DNA of 64,000 bases from an uncultured Collinsella sp. (GTDB lineage Bacteria; Actinomycetota; Coriobacteriia; Coriobacteriales; Coriobacteriaceae): positions 137,639 to 201,638 of the forward strand of contig UQHK01000002.1 of assembly GCA_900540855.1 (NCBI GenBank), written 5' to 3'. Positions 8,733 through 18,055 of the stretch are shown here, one piece after another. The position numbers and the translations under genes were made by a program. How positions within the stretch are numbered: the stretch's first letter is position 1; each line of letters opens with the position of its first letter. Under the pieces are notes generated by a model. That model did not search any database. It worked only from the letters and a program-made list of their open reading frames with translations, and was not told the origin of the DNA.

Positions 8733-9391
8733 CACTCGTCGCCTCCGCTCTTTTTGCCGCGCGCCGTGGCGGGAATCGTCAAGCTGACCGTTCCCTTGCC
8801 CGAGGCTCCCAGCAGTTCCTTGACGTCTTCGGGGTCAGCCGCCAGCGTCACCCATTCGATCTTGCCCTCGCGCGTGGCACCGGAATCCTCACTGGTATCG
8901 ATCACGTACGCGCCGCACAGCCGATCGGTCACGCCGTCTTTTTGCACATACACATCCACGTAGCTGCCCACGCCCGTAGCACCGCCGACCGAGTGCTCGG
9001 CATCGACCGCCACCGAAACGGCGACCTTGCCCTTAGGCACCTCGAGCTTGCGGCTCTCGACCTTGGTGTAGACATTGCAGATCACGGCGTTTTTGGGAAT
9101 ACGCGAAGTCGTCACGTCGCCGCGCACCTGGCGCAGCTCGGTCGCCGCGTCACGCGGCAGCAGACTCGTCAGCCACTCCTGGGTTATGACATTGGTCTCA
9201 TCGAGGGTCTCGCCCACATCGATATCGCGCGCCGCGACGCATACCTCGACGCGATCGCCACCGTACTTGGCCAAGGTCTCAGCCTGGACCTGTTCGGCTT
9301 GTGAGCGGATCGATGAGCCGTAAACCATGCAGAGCAGAGCAGCGAGCACGCCCGCGACCAGACTGATGGCGATGCGCTTGCTCTTGTTCAC
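8732..9391 (-). CDS. cpaB: CpaB/RcpC-like SAF-domain pilus protein
   Basis: 219 residues from a GTG at 9389-9391 with GAGAGGAG five bases upstream; this is preferred to the ATG at 9406, which lacks a ribosome binding site. It has one N-terminal membrane helix (about 8-26), then a SAF/RcpC-type domain (VEVCVAARDIDVGETLDETNV, RIPKNAVICN) and a CpaB C-terminal region (GVGSYVDVYV, VTLAADPEDVKELLG). CpaB helps stabilise Tad pili, in diderms the secretin. As this seems to be a monoderm, its partner here is unclear. First gene of the pilus operon. Confidence 0.83.
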   Translation of the reverse strand: MNKSKRIAISLVAGVLAALLCMVYGSSIRSQAEQVQAETLAKYGGDRVEVCVAARDIDVGETLDETNVITQEWLTSLLPRDAATELRQVRGDVTTSRIPKNAVICNVYTKVESRKLEVPKGKVAVSVAVDAEHSVGGATGVGSYVDVYVQKDGVTDRLCGAYVIDTSEDSGATREGKIEWVTLAADPEDVKELLGASGKGTVSLTIPATARGKKSGGDE

Positions 9392-9591
9392 GGCCGCTCC
9401 TCTCATGGCAGTGCCGGGCGAATGCCCGTACCACCATTGTCTGGGCGGTCAGAGTGCAAAGCGGCGCAATCGCAATCTTGGTTTTCGATGTCAAACCAAT
9501 CGCTGACCAAAAGCTGACCAGCCCGTCAAGCTCGTGGCAAGGTTTTGGTCAGCACGTCAGCAAACTGCATGTTTCGAGGCTTTTCCGCAGC
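9392..9591 (-). promoter_or_regulatory. Upstream region of the Tad operon
   Basis: Non-coding. On the minus strand a TTGACA lies at about 9491-9496, but I find no good -10 at the right distance, so this is only a possible promoter. The stretch 9505-9555 holds GACCAAAAGCTGACCA and CAAGGTT words that recur at 43012-43060. Confidence 0.3.
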
Positions 9592-9625
9592 AAAAAGCCG
9601 TCTCCCGAACAGTTGGGAAACGGCT
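9592..9625 (-). terminator. Rho-independent terminator after rsgA
   Basis: On the minus strand an 11-base stem with one mismatch (AGCCGTTTCCC / GGGAGACGGCT), an 8-base loop and a T run follow 18 bases after the rsgA stop. Confidence 0.8.
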
Positions 9626-9642
9626 GTCATAGGAAAAATCAA

Positions 9643-10827
9643 TTACAGATGGACATCGGGATCGAGCATTTGAGCACTCACGCGCATGGATAACGCCAGG
9701 TTTTGGAACGTTTCCAGACGCAGGCTATCGATCTGCCCGGCGTCCTCGGCCTCGCGAACGGCGCAACCCGGCTCATGGGTATGCGTGCAATCGCCAAACC
9801 GGCACGCGCGCGATGCCTCGACAATCTCGGGGAAGGCGCGGGCCAGTCCCCGCTCGTGACCCACGAGCGGTAGGCTGCGCAGGCCCGGGGCATCGGCGAT
9901 CACGCCGGCGTCGCCCGGCAGCGTCACCATCACGCGCGCGACGGTAGTGTGACGGCCCTGGTCGTCGCGTTCGCGCACACCGCCGGTCGCCAACGTATCG
10001 TGGCCCAGCAGCGCATTGAGCAGCGTCGACTTGCCGGCACCCGACTCGCCCAGAATCATGGCGCAGCTCCCGGCAGGCACGCAGGCACGGACCTCGTCCA
10101 GGCCGCGGCCCTCGGCAGAGGACGTCACGATCACGCGCACGTCCGGACCCACCAGGCGGCGCACGCGGTCCAGATCGCGCTCGAGTTCCTCGGCATCGCA
10201 GCGGTCAGCTTTGGTGAGTACCACCACCGGCTCGGCATCGCAGTCGAGCGCCAATACCAGCGAACGCGCCACACGGTCGAGCAGCACCTCGCCGGCACCG
10301 AGCGCCTGCACGATTAGCACGCTATCCACGTTGGAGCAGAGCACCTGGCGCTCTCCGCGGGCACGGCCGCGCCAACGCTCAAAGCTCGTACGGCGCGGCA
10401 GCACGCATTCAATCACGCCCATATCGTGCCCGGGAGCGCGGCGCACCGCCACACGATCGCCCACGGCAGGCAGCAGGACCTCGTCCCCACCGCGCGACTT
10501 GGCAAATCCCACGGCATGCTCGGCGCGGAAGGTATCGTCGGCAGTCGCCACCAGCGGAAACCCACGATCCAAGCGCACCACGGCGCCAAGCTGCATCTGC
10601 TCGGGCTCCTCGGCATGTGCGCAGAAATCATCAAAGGCAGCCTGCTGAGCTTCATCGACCGGCAGGTCATCAAACGCCGGAACATCCTGCAGCGCGTCAA
10701 GCCCCGGTACACTCGCCAGCAACTCCTCAGCAGATGCAGGGGGTTCGGTCGCGAGCTTCCGACGACGATCACGCTTAGCCCGCGCCCCCGTCGTCTTTTT
10801 CTTCGCCTTAGCCTTAGCCTTAGCCAC
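9643..10827 (-). CDS. rsgA: Ribosome small subunit-dependent GTPase A
   Basis: 394 residues from a GTG preceded by GGGAGGCG. The N-terminus is a Lys/Ala-rich basic extension, then an OB-fold region (VGDRVAVRR). The GTPase is circularly permuted: G4 TKAD (205-208) comes before G1 GESGAGKST (260-268) and G3 DAPG. A C-terminal zinc finger (CRFGDCTHTHEPGC) completes the YjeQ/RsgA layout. RsgA checks late maturation of the 30S subunit. It lies between two terminators and so is probably monocistronic. The 50-residue N-terminal extension between the basic tail and OB fold is longer than in E. coli. Confidence 0.93.
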   Translation of the reverse strand: MAKAKAKAKKKTTGARAKRDRRRKLATEPPASAEELLASVPGLDALQDVPAFDDLPVDEAQQAAFDDFCAHAEEPEQMQLGAVVRLDRGFPLVATADDTFRAEHAVGFAKSRGGDEVLLPAVGDRVAVRRAPGHDMGVIECVLPRRTSFERWRGRARGERQVLCSNVDSVLIVQALGAGEVLLDRVARSLVLALDCDAEPVVVLTKADRCDAEELERDLDRVRRLVGPDVRVIVTSSAEGRGLDEVRACVPAGSCAMILGESGAGKSTLLNALLGHDTLATGGVRERDDQGRHTTVARVMVTLPGDAGVIADAPGLRSLPLVGHERGLARAFPEIVEASRACRFGDCTHTHEPGCAVREAEDAGQIDSLRLETFQNLALSMRVSAQMLDPDVHL

Positions 10828-10875
10828 AAACGCCTCCCAGCACCAAAAATCACAACTGAGCAGGTATTTTCCCAC

Positions 10876-10911
10876 AAAAAAGAGTCGGTCGAGCAAATGC
10901 TCGACCGACTC
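10876..10911 (-). terminator. Terminator between the P-type ATPase gene and rsgA
   Basis: A perfect 14-base inverted repeat (GAGTCGGTCGAGCA / TGCTCGACCGACTC, 2-base loop) followed on the minus strand by six T. It lies about 140 bases past the ATPase stop. Confidence 0.85.
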
Positions 10912-11052
10912 ACACACTTTCCCTCAGCCTTTATCATCCACACGGGAGAAAAGTCAGCAACGTCACCGCAGGGCCCGCAGCGCGAAGCGCGAGGACCAGC
11001 GAAGAAGAAACCCCGCAGGCGGTCGGGCCGGTGGGAAGGATGGCCTTTCGAC

Positions 11053-13734
11053 CTACTCCTTCTCGACCGCGCGCATGATCGCCTTGTAGATCTCCATCAG
11101 CGGAATGATCAGGAAGGCAAGACCCAGGGCAGCGACAACGCCCTTGAGCTCGAGCGTCACGGGGCCAAAGAACATCTCGGCAAGCGTCGGCTGCACGGTT
11201 ACGATCACCGTCAGCACCAGCGCCAGCGCGGCGGAAGCCCACAGCCACTTGTTCTGCTTCTTCATGGTGAACAGCGACGCACGACGGCTGCGCATATTGA
11301 AGCAGTGGAAAATCTCAACCATGTTGAGCGTGATGAACGCCATCATCACGCCTTCCTCGTCGGCATTGCCGGCGATCATATCGGCGATGTGGATGTAGCC
11401 CATGTCAAAGTACACGCCCACAAAGAAGCTCGCCAGCACCAGCACGGTGATGATTAGGCCCTGGACCACGCAGTCCAGACCCATATGTCCGGCAAAGACA
11501 CCGTCCTTGGCGTTGCGCGGCTTGCGCTTCATGATGTTGCCCTCGGCATCCTCCATGCCCAACGCGAGCGCGGGGAAGCAGTCGGTAACCAGGTTCACCC
11601 ACAGCAGCTGCACCGGCTGGAAGATGGTAAAGCCGATGAGCGTGGCGATAAACACCGAGAACACCTCGGCAAGGTTGGCCGAAAGCAGGAACTGGATGAC
11701 CTTGCGGATGTTGTCGTAGATGCGGCGACCCTCTTCGCAGGCGCCGATGATAGTGGCGAAGTTGTCGTCGGCGAGCACCATGTCGGCGACGTTCTTGGTG
11801 ACGTCGGTGCCGGTGATGCCCATGCCCACGCCAATGTCGGCGCGCTTGATGGACGGGGCGTCGTTGACGCCGTCGCCCGTCATGGCGACAATCTGGTCGC
11901 GCGACTTCCACGCCTCGACGATGCGGGTCTTGTGCTCGGGCTGGACGCGGGCGTACACGCCGTAATCCTCGATGTGCGCGTCGAGCTCCTCGTCGCTCAT
12001 GCGATCGAGGTCGGCACCGGTGATGGCCTGGCTGCGATCGGCGACGATGCCCAGCTGCTTGGCGATGGCCACGGCGGTGTCGATGTGGTCGCCCGTGATC
12101 ATGACGGTGCGGATACCGGCGTCGTGCGCCTCGCGGATGGCGTCGGCGACCTCGGGGCGGACCGGGTCAATCATGCCGGACAGGCCGCAGAAGACCAGGT
12201 CATGCTCGAGCGCGGCGGGGCTGCAGTCGGCCGGGACCTCGGTGTAGGTGCGGCTCGCCAGCGCCAGCACGCGCAGGGCCTCGTCGGCCATGGCCTTGTT
12301 GGCCGCCACGAGCTCGGCACGACGCTCCTCGGTCAGGGGGACGACCTTATCGCCCTCGTAGATATGGGTGCACAGGCCAATCACCACGTCGGGCGCGCCC
12401 TTGGTGTACTGCTCGTACTCGCCGTCCAGGGTCTCGACGACCACGGACATCATCTTGCGGCCGGAGTCAAACGGGGCCTCGCCCACGCGCGGGTGCTCGG
12501 CAGTCAGGCCAGTGAGGCCCGCCTTGCCGGCGTCGTTGACAAGCGCGCACTCGGTCGGCTCGCCCACGGCCTCGCCCAGCTCCTCATCCCACTGGGCATC
12601 GGAGCACAGCGCCATGCCGGCCAGGAACTTCTCCTTGGGCGCGGCGAGTTCGTGCTTGACGACGGTCATCTTGTTTTGGGTAAGGGTACCGGTCTTGTCG
12701 GAGCAGATGGTCTGCGTGCAGCCGAGAGTCTCGACGGCAGAGAGCTTGCGGATGATTGCCTGGCGCTTAGCCATCTTGGTCACGCCAAGCGATAGCACGA
12801 TGGTCACGACGGCGACCAGGCCCTCGGGGATGGCAGCGACGGCGAGCGAGACGGCGACCATAAAGGTATCGAGCAGGGAGGTCGGGTCGGTAAGAACGTT
12901 GCCCACGCCGTGGCGGATGATATCAACGCCAAAGATGACGACGCAGATGACGACAACCATAATGGTAAGGATGCGGCTGAGCTCGGCGAGCTTCACTTGC
13001 AACGGCGTGAGCTCTTCCTTGGCCTCGGCCAGGGCGCCGGCGATCTTGCCCATCTCGGTGTTCATGCCGGTGCCGACCACGACGGCGCGACCACGGCCGT
13101 ACACGACGGTGGAGCCCATATAGCACATGTTCTTACGGTCGCCGAGCGGCACGTCATCGGTGCCCGCAGCGAGCTCGATCACGTTGGCGTGCTTCTCTAC
13201 GGGCACGGACTCGCCGGTGAGCGCGGCCTCTTCGATCTTCATCGTGGCGCTCTCGAGCACGCGGCAGTCGGCCGGGACGGAGTCGCCCGCCTCGAGCATG
13301 ATCACGTCGCCGGGCACGAGCTCGGCGCTCGGCAGGTGCACGAGCTTGCCGTCGCGCAGCACCTTGGACTGCGCCGCACTCATCTCCTGCAGGGCCTCGA
13401 GGGCCTCCTCGCTCTTGGCTTCCTGGACCACGCCCAGCACCGAGTTGACGATAACGACGAACATGATGATGGCAACATCGGCAAAGTCGGGCTCGCCCTT
13501 GACCATGCCCGTGAGCGCACTGATGACGGCGGCAACGATCAGCATGATGACCATGGGGTCGGCCATCTGCTCAAAGAAACGCTTCCACAGCGGCGTCTTC
13601 TCGGCTTCCTCGAGCTTGTTAGGGCCTGTCTTGGCGAGGCGCGAAGACGCCTCGTCGTTGCTCAGGCCGAGGTTCTCATCGACACCTTGGTCGCTGAGCA
13701 CCTCCGCCGCGGCGGACAGGTATTCCTTTTGCAT
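11053..13734 (-). CDS. Calcium-transporting P-type ATPase (P2A-like)
   Basis: 893 residues. Order: actuator domain with TGES (173-176), M4 with PEGL (303-306), phosphorylation motif DKTGTLT (Asp346), nucleotide-binding region, hinge MTGDGVNDAP, and six C-terminal membrane helices including LLWVNLVTD (M6). This matches the PMR1/SERCA-like bacterial group that exports Ca2+ (some members Mn2+) against ATP. The start is an ATG seven bases after AGGAGG. The leader contains a hairpin that includes this ribosome binding site (13745-13798). A terminator follows at 10876-10911. Confidence 0.9.
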   Translation of the reverse strand: MQKEYLSAAAEVLSDQGVDENLGLSNDEASSRLAKTGPNKLEEAEKTPLWKRFFEQMADPMVIMLIVAAVISALTGMVKGEPDFADVAIIMFVVIVNSVLGVVQEAKSEEALEALQEMSAAQSKVLRDGKLVHLPSAELVPGDVIMLEAGDSVPADCRVLESATMKIEEAALTGESVPVEKHANVIELAAGTDDVPLGDRKNMCYMGSTVVYGRGRAVVVGTGMNTEMGKIAGALAEAKEELTPLQVKLAELSRILTIMVVVICVVIFGVDIIRHGVGNVLTDPTSLLDTFMVAVSLAVAAIPEGLVAVVTIVLSLGVTKMAKRQAIIRKLSAVETLGCTQTICSDKTGTLTQNKMTVVKHELAAPKEKFLAGMALCSDAQWDEELGEAVGEPTECALVNDAGKAGLTGLTAEHPRVGEAPFDSGRKMMSVVVETLDGEYEQYTKGAPDVVIGLCTHIYEGDKVVPLTEERRAELVAANKAMADEALRVLALASRTYTEVPADCSPAALEHDLVFCGLSGMIDPVRPEVADAIREAHDAGIRTVMITGDHIDTAVAIAKQLGIVADRSQAITGADLDRMSDEELDAHIEDYGVYARVQPEHKTRIVEAWKSRDQIVAMTGDGVNDAPSIKRADIGVGMGITGTDVTKNVADMVLADDNFATIIGACEEGRRIYDNIRKVIQFLLSANLAEVFSVFIATLIGFTIFQPVQLLWVNLVTDCFPALALGMEDAEGNIMKRKPRNAKDGVFAGHMGLDCVVQGLIITVLVLASFFVGVYFDMGYIHIADMIAGNADEEGVMMAFITLNMVEIFHCFNMRSRRASLFTMKKQNKWLWASAALALVLTVIVTVQPTLAEMFFGPVTLELKGVVAALGLAFLIIPLMEIYKAIMRAVEKE

Positions 13735-13744
13735 ATAGAGTCCC

Positions 13745-13798
13745 CTCCTGGGATTCGGGCCACTCAGCAGATTGATGCCCGATCATAATTCCCAGGAG
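13745..13798 (-). promoter_or_regulatory. 5' leader hairpin enclosing the ATPase ribosome binding site
   Basis: On the minus strand CTCCTGGGA pairs perfectly with TCCCAGGAG, with an inner CGGGC/GCCCG stem. The 3' arm contains the AGGAG of the ATPase ribosome binding site, so the folded leader would hide it. A TATGAT at about 13783 lies inside the element and could instead be a -10, in which case the 5' arm would not be transcribed. Confidence 0.45.
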
Positions 13799-14082
13799 AA
13801 GGGCAAGGGCTCATCAAGGCTGCCGTGCTGAGCGGCAGTTGATAGTGGAGCTATGGTACCCCAAAGCGACGCGTCTAGCCAAAACAATCGGTTTGGAAAT
13901 ATGGTCCGCACGCAACGGTGCAGACCGTGTGATGCTCAACATTGGTAAAACGTTTTTTCTTCGGCACATCGCCAAACTGACATATCTCCCAGATAGCAGC
14001 GGTTGGAGTGGTTGGTAAAGATTTTTCATATACCGTTTTTCCCGCAAAAAATGAACTTCCATTTCGGCATACGGTCGATTTT

Positions 14083-14113
14083 TTGGGGTATTCGGTCGGC
14101 ATTTCGTTATAAT
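14083..14113 (+). promoter_or_regulatory. Candidate pyk promoter
   Basis: A perfect TATAAT at 14108-14113 lies 63 bases before the pyk start in an AT-rich stretch; TTGGGG at 14083-14088 is a weak -35 at 19 bases. The rest of the 440-base gap (13735-14176) shows no gene and no other clear signal apart from the ATPase leader. Confidence 0.55.
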
Positions 14114-14176
14114 CATCTCGGTTTTATTTCTTATGGTTTATCTATCAGCGCAAGACGATGTCAGATGGAGGTCTGA

Positions 14177-15637
14177 ATGTACAAGCGCACTAAGATTGTA
14201 TGCACCATGGGTCCCGCCTGCGATAGCGACGAGACCATCCGCGAGATGATCAAGGCGGGCATGAACGTCGCCCGTTTTAACTTCTCGCACGGCTCCTACG
14301 ACGAGCACCACGGTCGCATCGAGCGCGTCCGCCGTATTTCCAAGGAGCTCGGTCTGCCTGTCGGCATCCTGCTCGACACCAAGGGCCCCGAGGTCCGCAC
14401 CGGCCTTCTGGTCGACGGCAAGAAGGTTGCCGTCAAGACCGGCGATAAGATCGTCGTCACCGCTCAGCCCACGTCCGAGGATTTCCACGGCACCGCTGAG
14501 CACATCTCCCTCGACTACCTGGCTCTGCCCTCCGAGGTCGAGAAGGGCTCCCTCATCCTGATCGATGACGGCCTGGTTGCCCTCGAGGTCGAGTCCGTCA
14601 GTGGCCAGGACATGACCTGCGTCGTTAAGAACGACGGCCTGATCGGCGAGCGCAAGGGCGTCAACATGCCCAACGTCAACATCTCGCTGCCCGCTATCAC
14701 CGAGCGCGATCGTCAGGACATCCTCTTTGGCCTGACCGAGAACATCGACTACATCGCCGCTTCCTTCATCCGTGACGGCGAGTCCGTCCGCGGCATCCGC
14801 AAGCTTTGCCGCGAGAACGGTGGCGAGCACGTGACGATCTTCCCGAAGATCGAGTGTGCCCTGGGCGTCGAGAACTTCGACGAGATCCTCGAGGCTTCCG
14901 ACGGCATCATGGTCGCCCGTGGCGACCTGGGCATCGAGATCAAGCCCGAGCTTGTTCCGCACATCCAGAAGGAGATCATCGCCAAGTGCAACGCGGCCTA
15001 CAAGCCCGTTATCACCGCTACGCAGATGCTCGACTCCATGCAGCAGAACCCGCGCCCGACGCGCGCCGAGGTTGCCGACGTTGCTAACGCCATCTACGAC
15101 GGCACCGACGCCGTTATGCTCTCTGGCGAGTCCGCCGCCGGTAAGTACCCGGTCGAGGCCGTTAAGATGCAGGCCAGCATTGCTCTCGAGACCGAGAAGT
15201 ACCTCCCGGCTCACGCTCCGCTCGAGGTTCCGGCCGATGCTCACGGCACCCGCGTTGTCAACAACGTTGTGGGTATGTCCGCTGTGAACATGGCCACCAC
15301 CGTTGGCGCCAAGTGCATCACCGTGCCGACGACCACCGGTCGTACCGCTCGCCTGATCTCGCACTTCCGCCCCAACATGCCGATCTGCGCGTTCTCCCGC
15401 CACGAGTGGGCCGTCCAGCAGATGATCATGTACTGGGGCGTTATCCCGCACCAGGCCGAGATTACCCAGGGCACCGTCAACGGCACGATCGTCAAGGCGA
15501 TCGAGACCGCTAAGGAGCTCGGCTACGTCGAGGCCGGCGACCTGACCGTCGCCACCGCCGGCGATCCCCGCATGAGCGTCCAGCTCGAGGACAAGGTCTC
15601 CTCGACCAACGTCGCTTACGTCGCTCAGGTGCGCTAA
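14177..15637 (+). CDS. pyk: Pyruvate kinase
   Basis: 486 residues with GGAGG five bases before the ATG. N-terminal TKIVCTMGPACDSDETIREMIKAGMNVARFNFSHG, the catalytic-site IFPKIE (Lys), the MVARGDLGIEI signature, and a complete C-terminal allosteric domain (residues about 350-485, ITVPTTTGRTARLISHFRPNMPI). Converts phosphoenolpyruvate and ADP to pyruvate and ATP, the last step of glycolysis. Codon use is strongly biased to C-ending codons, as expected of a highly expressed gene. Ends in a strong terminator, so it is likely monocistronic. Confidence 0.95.
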   Translation: MYKRTKIVCTMGPACDSDETIREMIKAGMNVARFNFSHGSYDEHHGRIERVRRISKELGLPVGILLDTKGPEVRTGLLVDGKKVAVKTGDKIVVTAQPTSEDFHGTAEHISLDYLALPSEVEKGSLILIDDGLVALEVESVSGQDMTCVVKNDGLIGERKGVNMPNVNISLPAITERDRQDILFGLTENIDYIAASFIRDGESVRGIRKLCRENGGEHVTIFPKIECALGVENFDEILEASDGIMVARGDLGIEIKPELVPHIQKEIIAKCNAAYKPVITATQMLDSMQQNPRPTRAEVADVANAIYDGTDAVMLSGESAAGKYPVEAVKMQASIALETEKYLPAHAPLEVPADAHGTRVVNNVVGMSAVNMATTVGAKCITVPTTTGRTARLISHFRPNMPICAFSRHEWAVQQMIMYWGVIPHQAEITQGTVNGTIVKAIETAKELGYVEAGDLTVATAGDPRMSVQLEDKVSSTNVAYVAQVR

Positions 15638-15665
15638 ATCGCACTTGCAAGCACACTTGCATTGC

Positions 15666-15703
15666 AAAGGGCCCGGAAGGCTTCGCCTTCCGGGCCCTTT
15701 TTC
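15666..15703 (+). terminator. Rho-independent terminator of pyk
   Basis: A 16-base perfect stem (AAAGGGCCCGGAAGGC with a TTC loop) followed by a T run, 28 bases after the stop. Confidence 0.92.
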
Positions 15704-15879
15704 TGTGTCAATGCCGGCACACGGCAAAACACGCACCCATTTCTTTACCAAAAGCGCGAAATCCACCTTTCGAGGCCCAAAAATAAAGTCCCAAGCGCTA
15801 AAAGTGTTCGCCCGATGGCGAAACCACACCTTACCCGACGCTGCTAAATCGTTTTAGCAAGAGCCAGATCGACCGCGTT

Positions 15880-16007
15880 TTCGGAAGTATGCGGCAAATT
15901 CTGAGACCTCCGAGCACACCCCGTTTTTTCGCACCAAAATGCCTGATAAACTGGCCTCAAAAGCCAGGTCTGCTCACAGGGTTCAGATTTTGCCGCATAC
16001 TTCCGAA
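15880..16007. repeat. Inverted-repeat pair ahead of the DUF559-like gene
   Basis: TTCGGAAGTATGCGGCAAA at 15880-15898 is repeated as an exact reverse complement at 15989-16007; similarity extends inward to TCTGA. The 90-base interior holds a smaller CTGGC/GCCAG hairpin. A GCTAAA/TTTAGC hairpin sits just outside at 15843-15858. The second arm ends 51 bases before the next start codon. Confidence 0.75.
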
Positions 16008-16058
16008 TTGACGCTGGCATCGCACGGTCCAAAAGCACATTTCGACCAGGAGGATATC

Positions 16059-17132
16059 ATGGACCTGACGCTATGCGGTCAATCCGCTTTTTACTATCAC
16101 CGTATCCCGCCGCAGGTATTAGGGCTTTACCCCGCCATTAGCCTTGGCAATATGGATCGCAGATGTTGCGGCCTCGGAAGTCATGCAGTTGTAAAAGACC
16201 TGCTTCACGCACCGCTTCACAGGCTTGTATTCACTCGAGTACAATCCGGGTCGCGAAGCCTGTTTAAATCGCACCTCCTGACCCAAGAGCCGCCTCCCGG
16301 GTCGTTTAGGCAAACTGAACATGGATTTGATGTCACGTCGCCCGAGTTTACGCTGCTCAGCCTTGCTACGCAGGTCTCACGCAACCAGTTACTCATGGCT
16401 TGCCACGAGATGTGCGGCTCCTTTGCAGTGTTTAAGCCCTGCGAGCGAACGCAACAACAACTCGATGAAGCCATTTCGCTTAAGCTCATTCCACCCAACT
16501 GCGGTTGGGAGCGTGTTGTCGACACCAAGGGCAATGACACCAATTTGTGGAAGCGCCCGCCGCTCCTCAGCGCGGCGGATATCGCCGCGTTCGCCAAGCA
16601 GGCTGCAGGCCTGCGCGGCGTTAAACAACTGCGCTGGGCGGCCGAGCACATGACGGGGCAGACCGCCTCGCCCTTCGAAGTACAGACCTCCATACTTGTC
16701 TCGCTCCCCCGCAACGAGGGCGGCATGGGTATCAACATCGCAAACAACGTGCGCATCCCACTCAGCGACGCCGCGCGCTCACTGTATGACAAAACCTGCT
16801 GCTACGCCGATATCCTCATCGAGAGCAACACCGACAGCATGGGCGTCATCTTGGAATGCCAAGGCCGCTCCGCCCACGATGGCGAAGCCGCAAGTCTCTC
16901 CGATGCCGAGCGCACCACCGCCCTCACAAGCATGGGCTATGACGTTATCCAGATAACCTATGAGCAAATCAAAGACACGAAGAGCTTTAACAACATCGCC
17001 GAACTCATCCATAAAAAGGCAGGGCTCCCCTACATCCCAAAGACCGATCAGGAACGCACCACCGAAGATGCCCTGCGGCGGGAGCTATTGGTCGATTGGG
17101 ATGAGCTGTTCGCCGTCAAGCCGGCCAGCTAG
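16059..17132 (+). CDS. DUF559/Vsr-like nuclease-fold protein
   Basis: 357 residues from an ATG with AGGAGG at good spacing (the longer frame from 15939 has no pilin-like or other recognisable extension). The N-terminal half has no family I recognise. The C-terminal part reads TASPFEVQTSILVSLP...GGMGI...CCYADILIES...GVILECQGRSAHDG...DAERTTALTSMGYDVIQIT, the layout of the DUF559/very-short-patch-repair-like PD-(D/E)xK fold common in actinobacteria: S-P-x-E near the start, D, then E-x-Q, then a D/R pair and a strand. It is a distant paralogue of the protein at 41784-42887. Its stop overlaps the convergent neighbour's stop in CTAG. Function unknown. Confidence 0.7.
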   Translation: MDLTLCGQSAFYYHRIPPQVLGLYPAISLGNMDRRCCGLGSHAVVKDLLHAPLHRLVFTRVQSGSRSLFKSHLLTQEPPPGSFRQTEHGFDVTSPEFTLLSLATQVSRNQLLMACHEMCGSFAVFKPCERTQQQLDEAISLKLIPPNCGWERVVDTKGNDTNLWKRPPLLSAADIAAFAKQAAGLRGVKQLRWAAEHMTGQTASPFEVQTSILVSLPRNEGGMGINIANNVRIPLSDAARSLYDKTCCYADILIESNTDSMGVILECQGRSAHDGEAASLSDAERTTALTSMGYDVIQITYEQIKDTKSFNNIAELIHKKAGLPYIPKTDQERTTEDALRRELLVDWDELFAVKPAS

Positions 17133-17977
17133 CAGCTAGCGATCAGGGGGACTGCGGGAACGTCAGAAGCAGCAACGCGAACCGCAAATCCCGCCTCGGT
17201 TAGCTCGATGACCTCGGTAAACGTTGCATCGAAAAACTCCTCGGTTAGCAGGCGATACGGCGGATGATCGGGCTCGCCGGGGTTTTCGCGTACAATCTCG
17301 TGCATGACGCCGATAGTCTTGAGCACATATTCTTTATGGATGGGATACTGCCCAAAACGCGTCGCAGCGGTATAGAGGCGATCGGTCGCACGCGGAATGG
17401 AAACGATGCCCAGCGTCTTGCCAAACCAGTCAAAGTCGCCTTGCTTTTTAATGCGGAATTCCTCGCACGGCTTGCCGCCGTGCGCTTCCAGATACTGGTT
17501 CACACGCGTGTTCCATACCGTGTCGGCCACCAGATGCGACCAGACGCCCAGCGTTAAATCGAGCAGCGACTGCGCCACATCTTCGGACGCAAGCGAGAAC
17601 TCACAGGCGCCGGGACCGACAACCGGCTCGGCATCCCTGTAGCGCTGAGGATAGTGCACGCGGTTCAGTCGCTCGCGCTCCTCGACAATCGAGGTAGCCT
17701 CAGCAGGTTCGCCCGCGGGTGCGCCTTTAAGCAGCGGCGCCACATAGGTATCCCAGAACTCGTGCTCGCGCGGCTTAGGGATAGGCTCGGGGTTTGCAAA
17801 GTGTGTAATGCGATACGGAATGGGATCAGCGATACCAGGGACCATATAGCCCACGAAGATATCCGGAACCACGCAGCCAAACAAAAAGGCATTGCGGTCG
17901 TGCACGCTATTGGCAAGCGCGCCGGTGCGCTCCAGCAAACGCTCCGTTTGAGCGATATGAATGTTCCAACTTGGCAT
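17129..17977 (-). CDS. Zinc-dependent phospholipase C-like protein
   Basis: 282 residues beginning MPSWNIHIAQTERLL, with GGGGGTGG just upstream. The pattern of histidines and acids (W-N-I-H at the start, FGCVVPDIF, RITHF, LTLGVWSHLVADTVWN) matches the zinc-dependent phospholipase C/S1-P1-like family (PF00882-type) found as cytoplasmic proteins in many gut bacteria. No signal peptide is visible, so an extracellular phospholipase role is doubtful. A TATAGT at about 18002-18007 is a possible -10. Substrate unknown. Confidence 0.7.
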   Translation of the reverse strand: MPSWNIHIAQTERLLERTGALANSVHDRNAFLFGCVVPDIFVGYMVPGIADPIPYRITHFANPEPIPKPREHEFWDTYVAPLLKGAPAGEPAEATSIVEERERLNRVHYPQRYRDAEPVVGPGACEFSLASEDVAQSLLDLTLGVWSHLVADTVWNTRVNQYLEAHGGKPCEEFRIKKQGDFDWFGKTLGIVSIPRATDRLYTAATRFGQYPIHKEYVLKTIGVMHEIVRENPGEPDHPPYRLLTEEFFDATFTEVIELTEAGFAVRVAASDVPAVPLIASC

Positions 17978-18055
17978 AGCCACCCCCATAAAACCTGGAT
18001 AACTATACCATCACGGCAAAGCCGCGCGGGCCGCTACGCACGCTCTACGCAGCAA

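Noticed and set aside
14138..15829. 563-residue minus-strand open frame opposite pyk
   Set aside because: It is the antisense shadow of a strongly codon-biased gene; repetitive Leu/Asp/Gly composition and no ribosome binding site.
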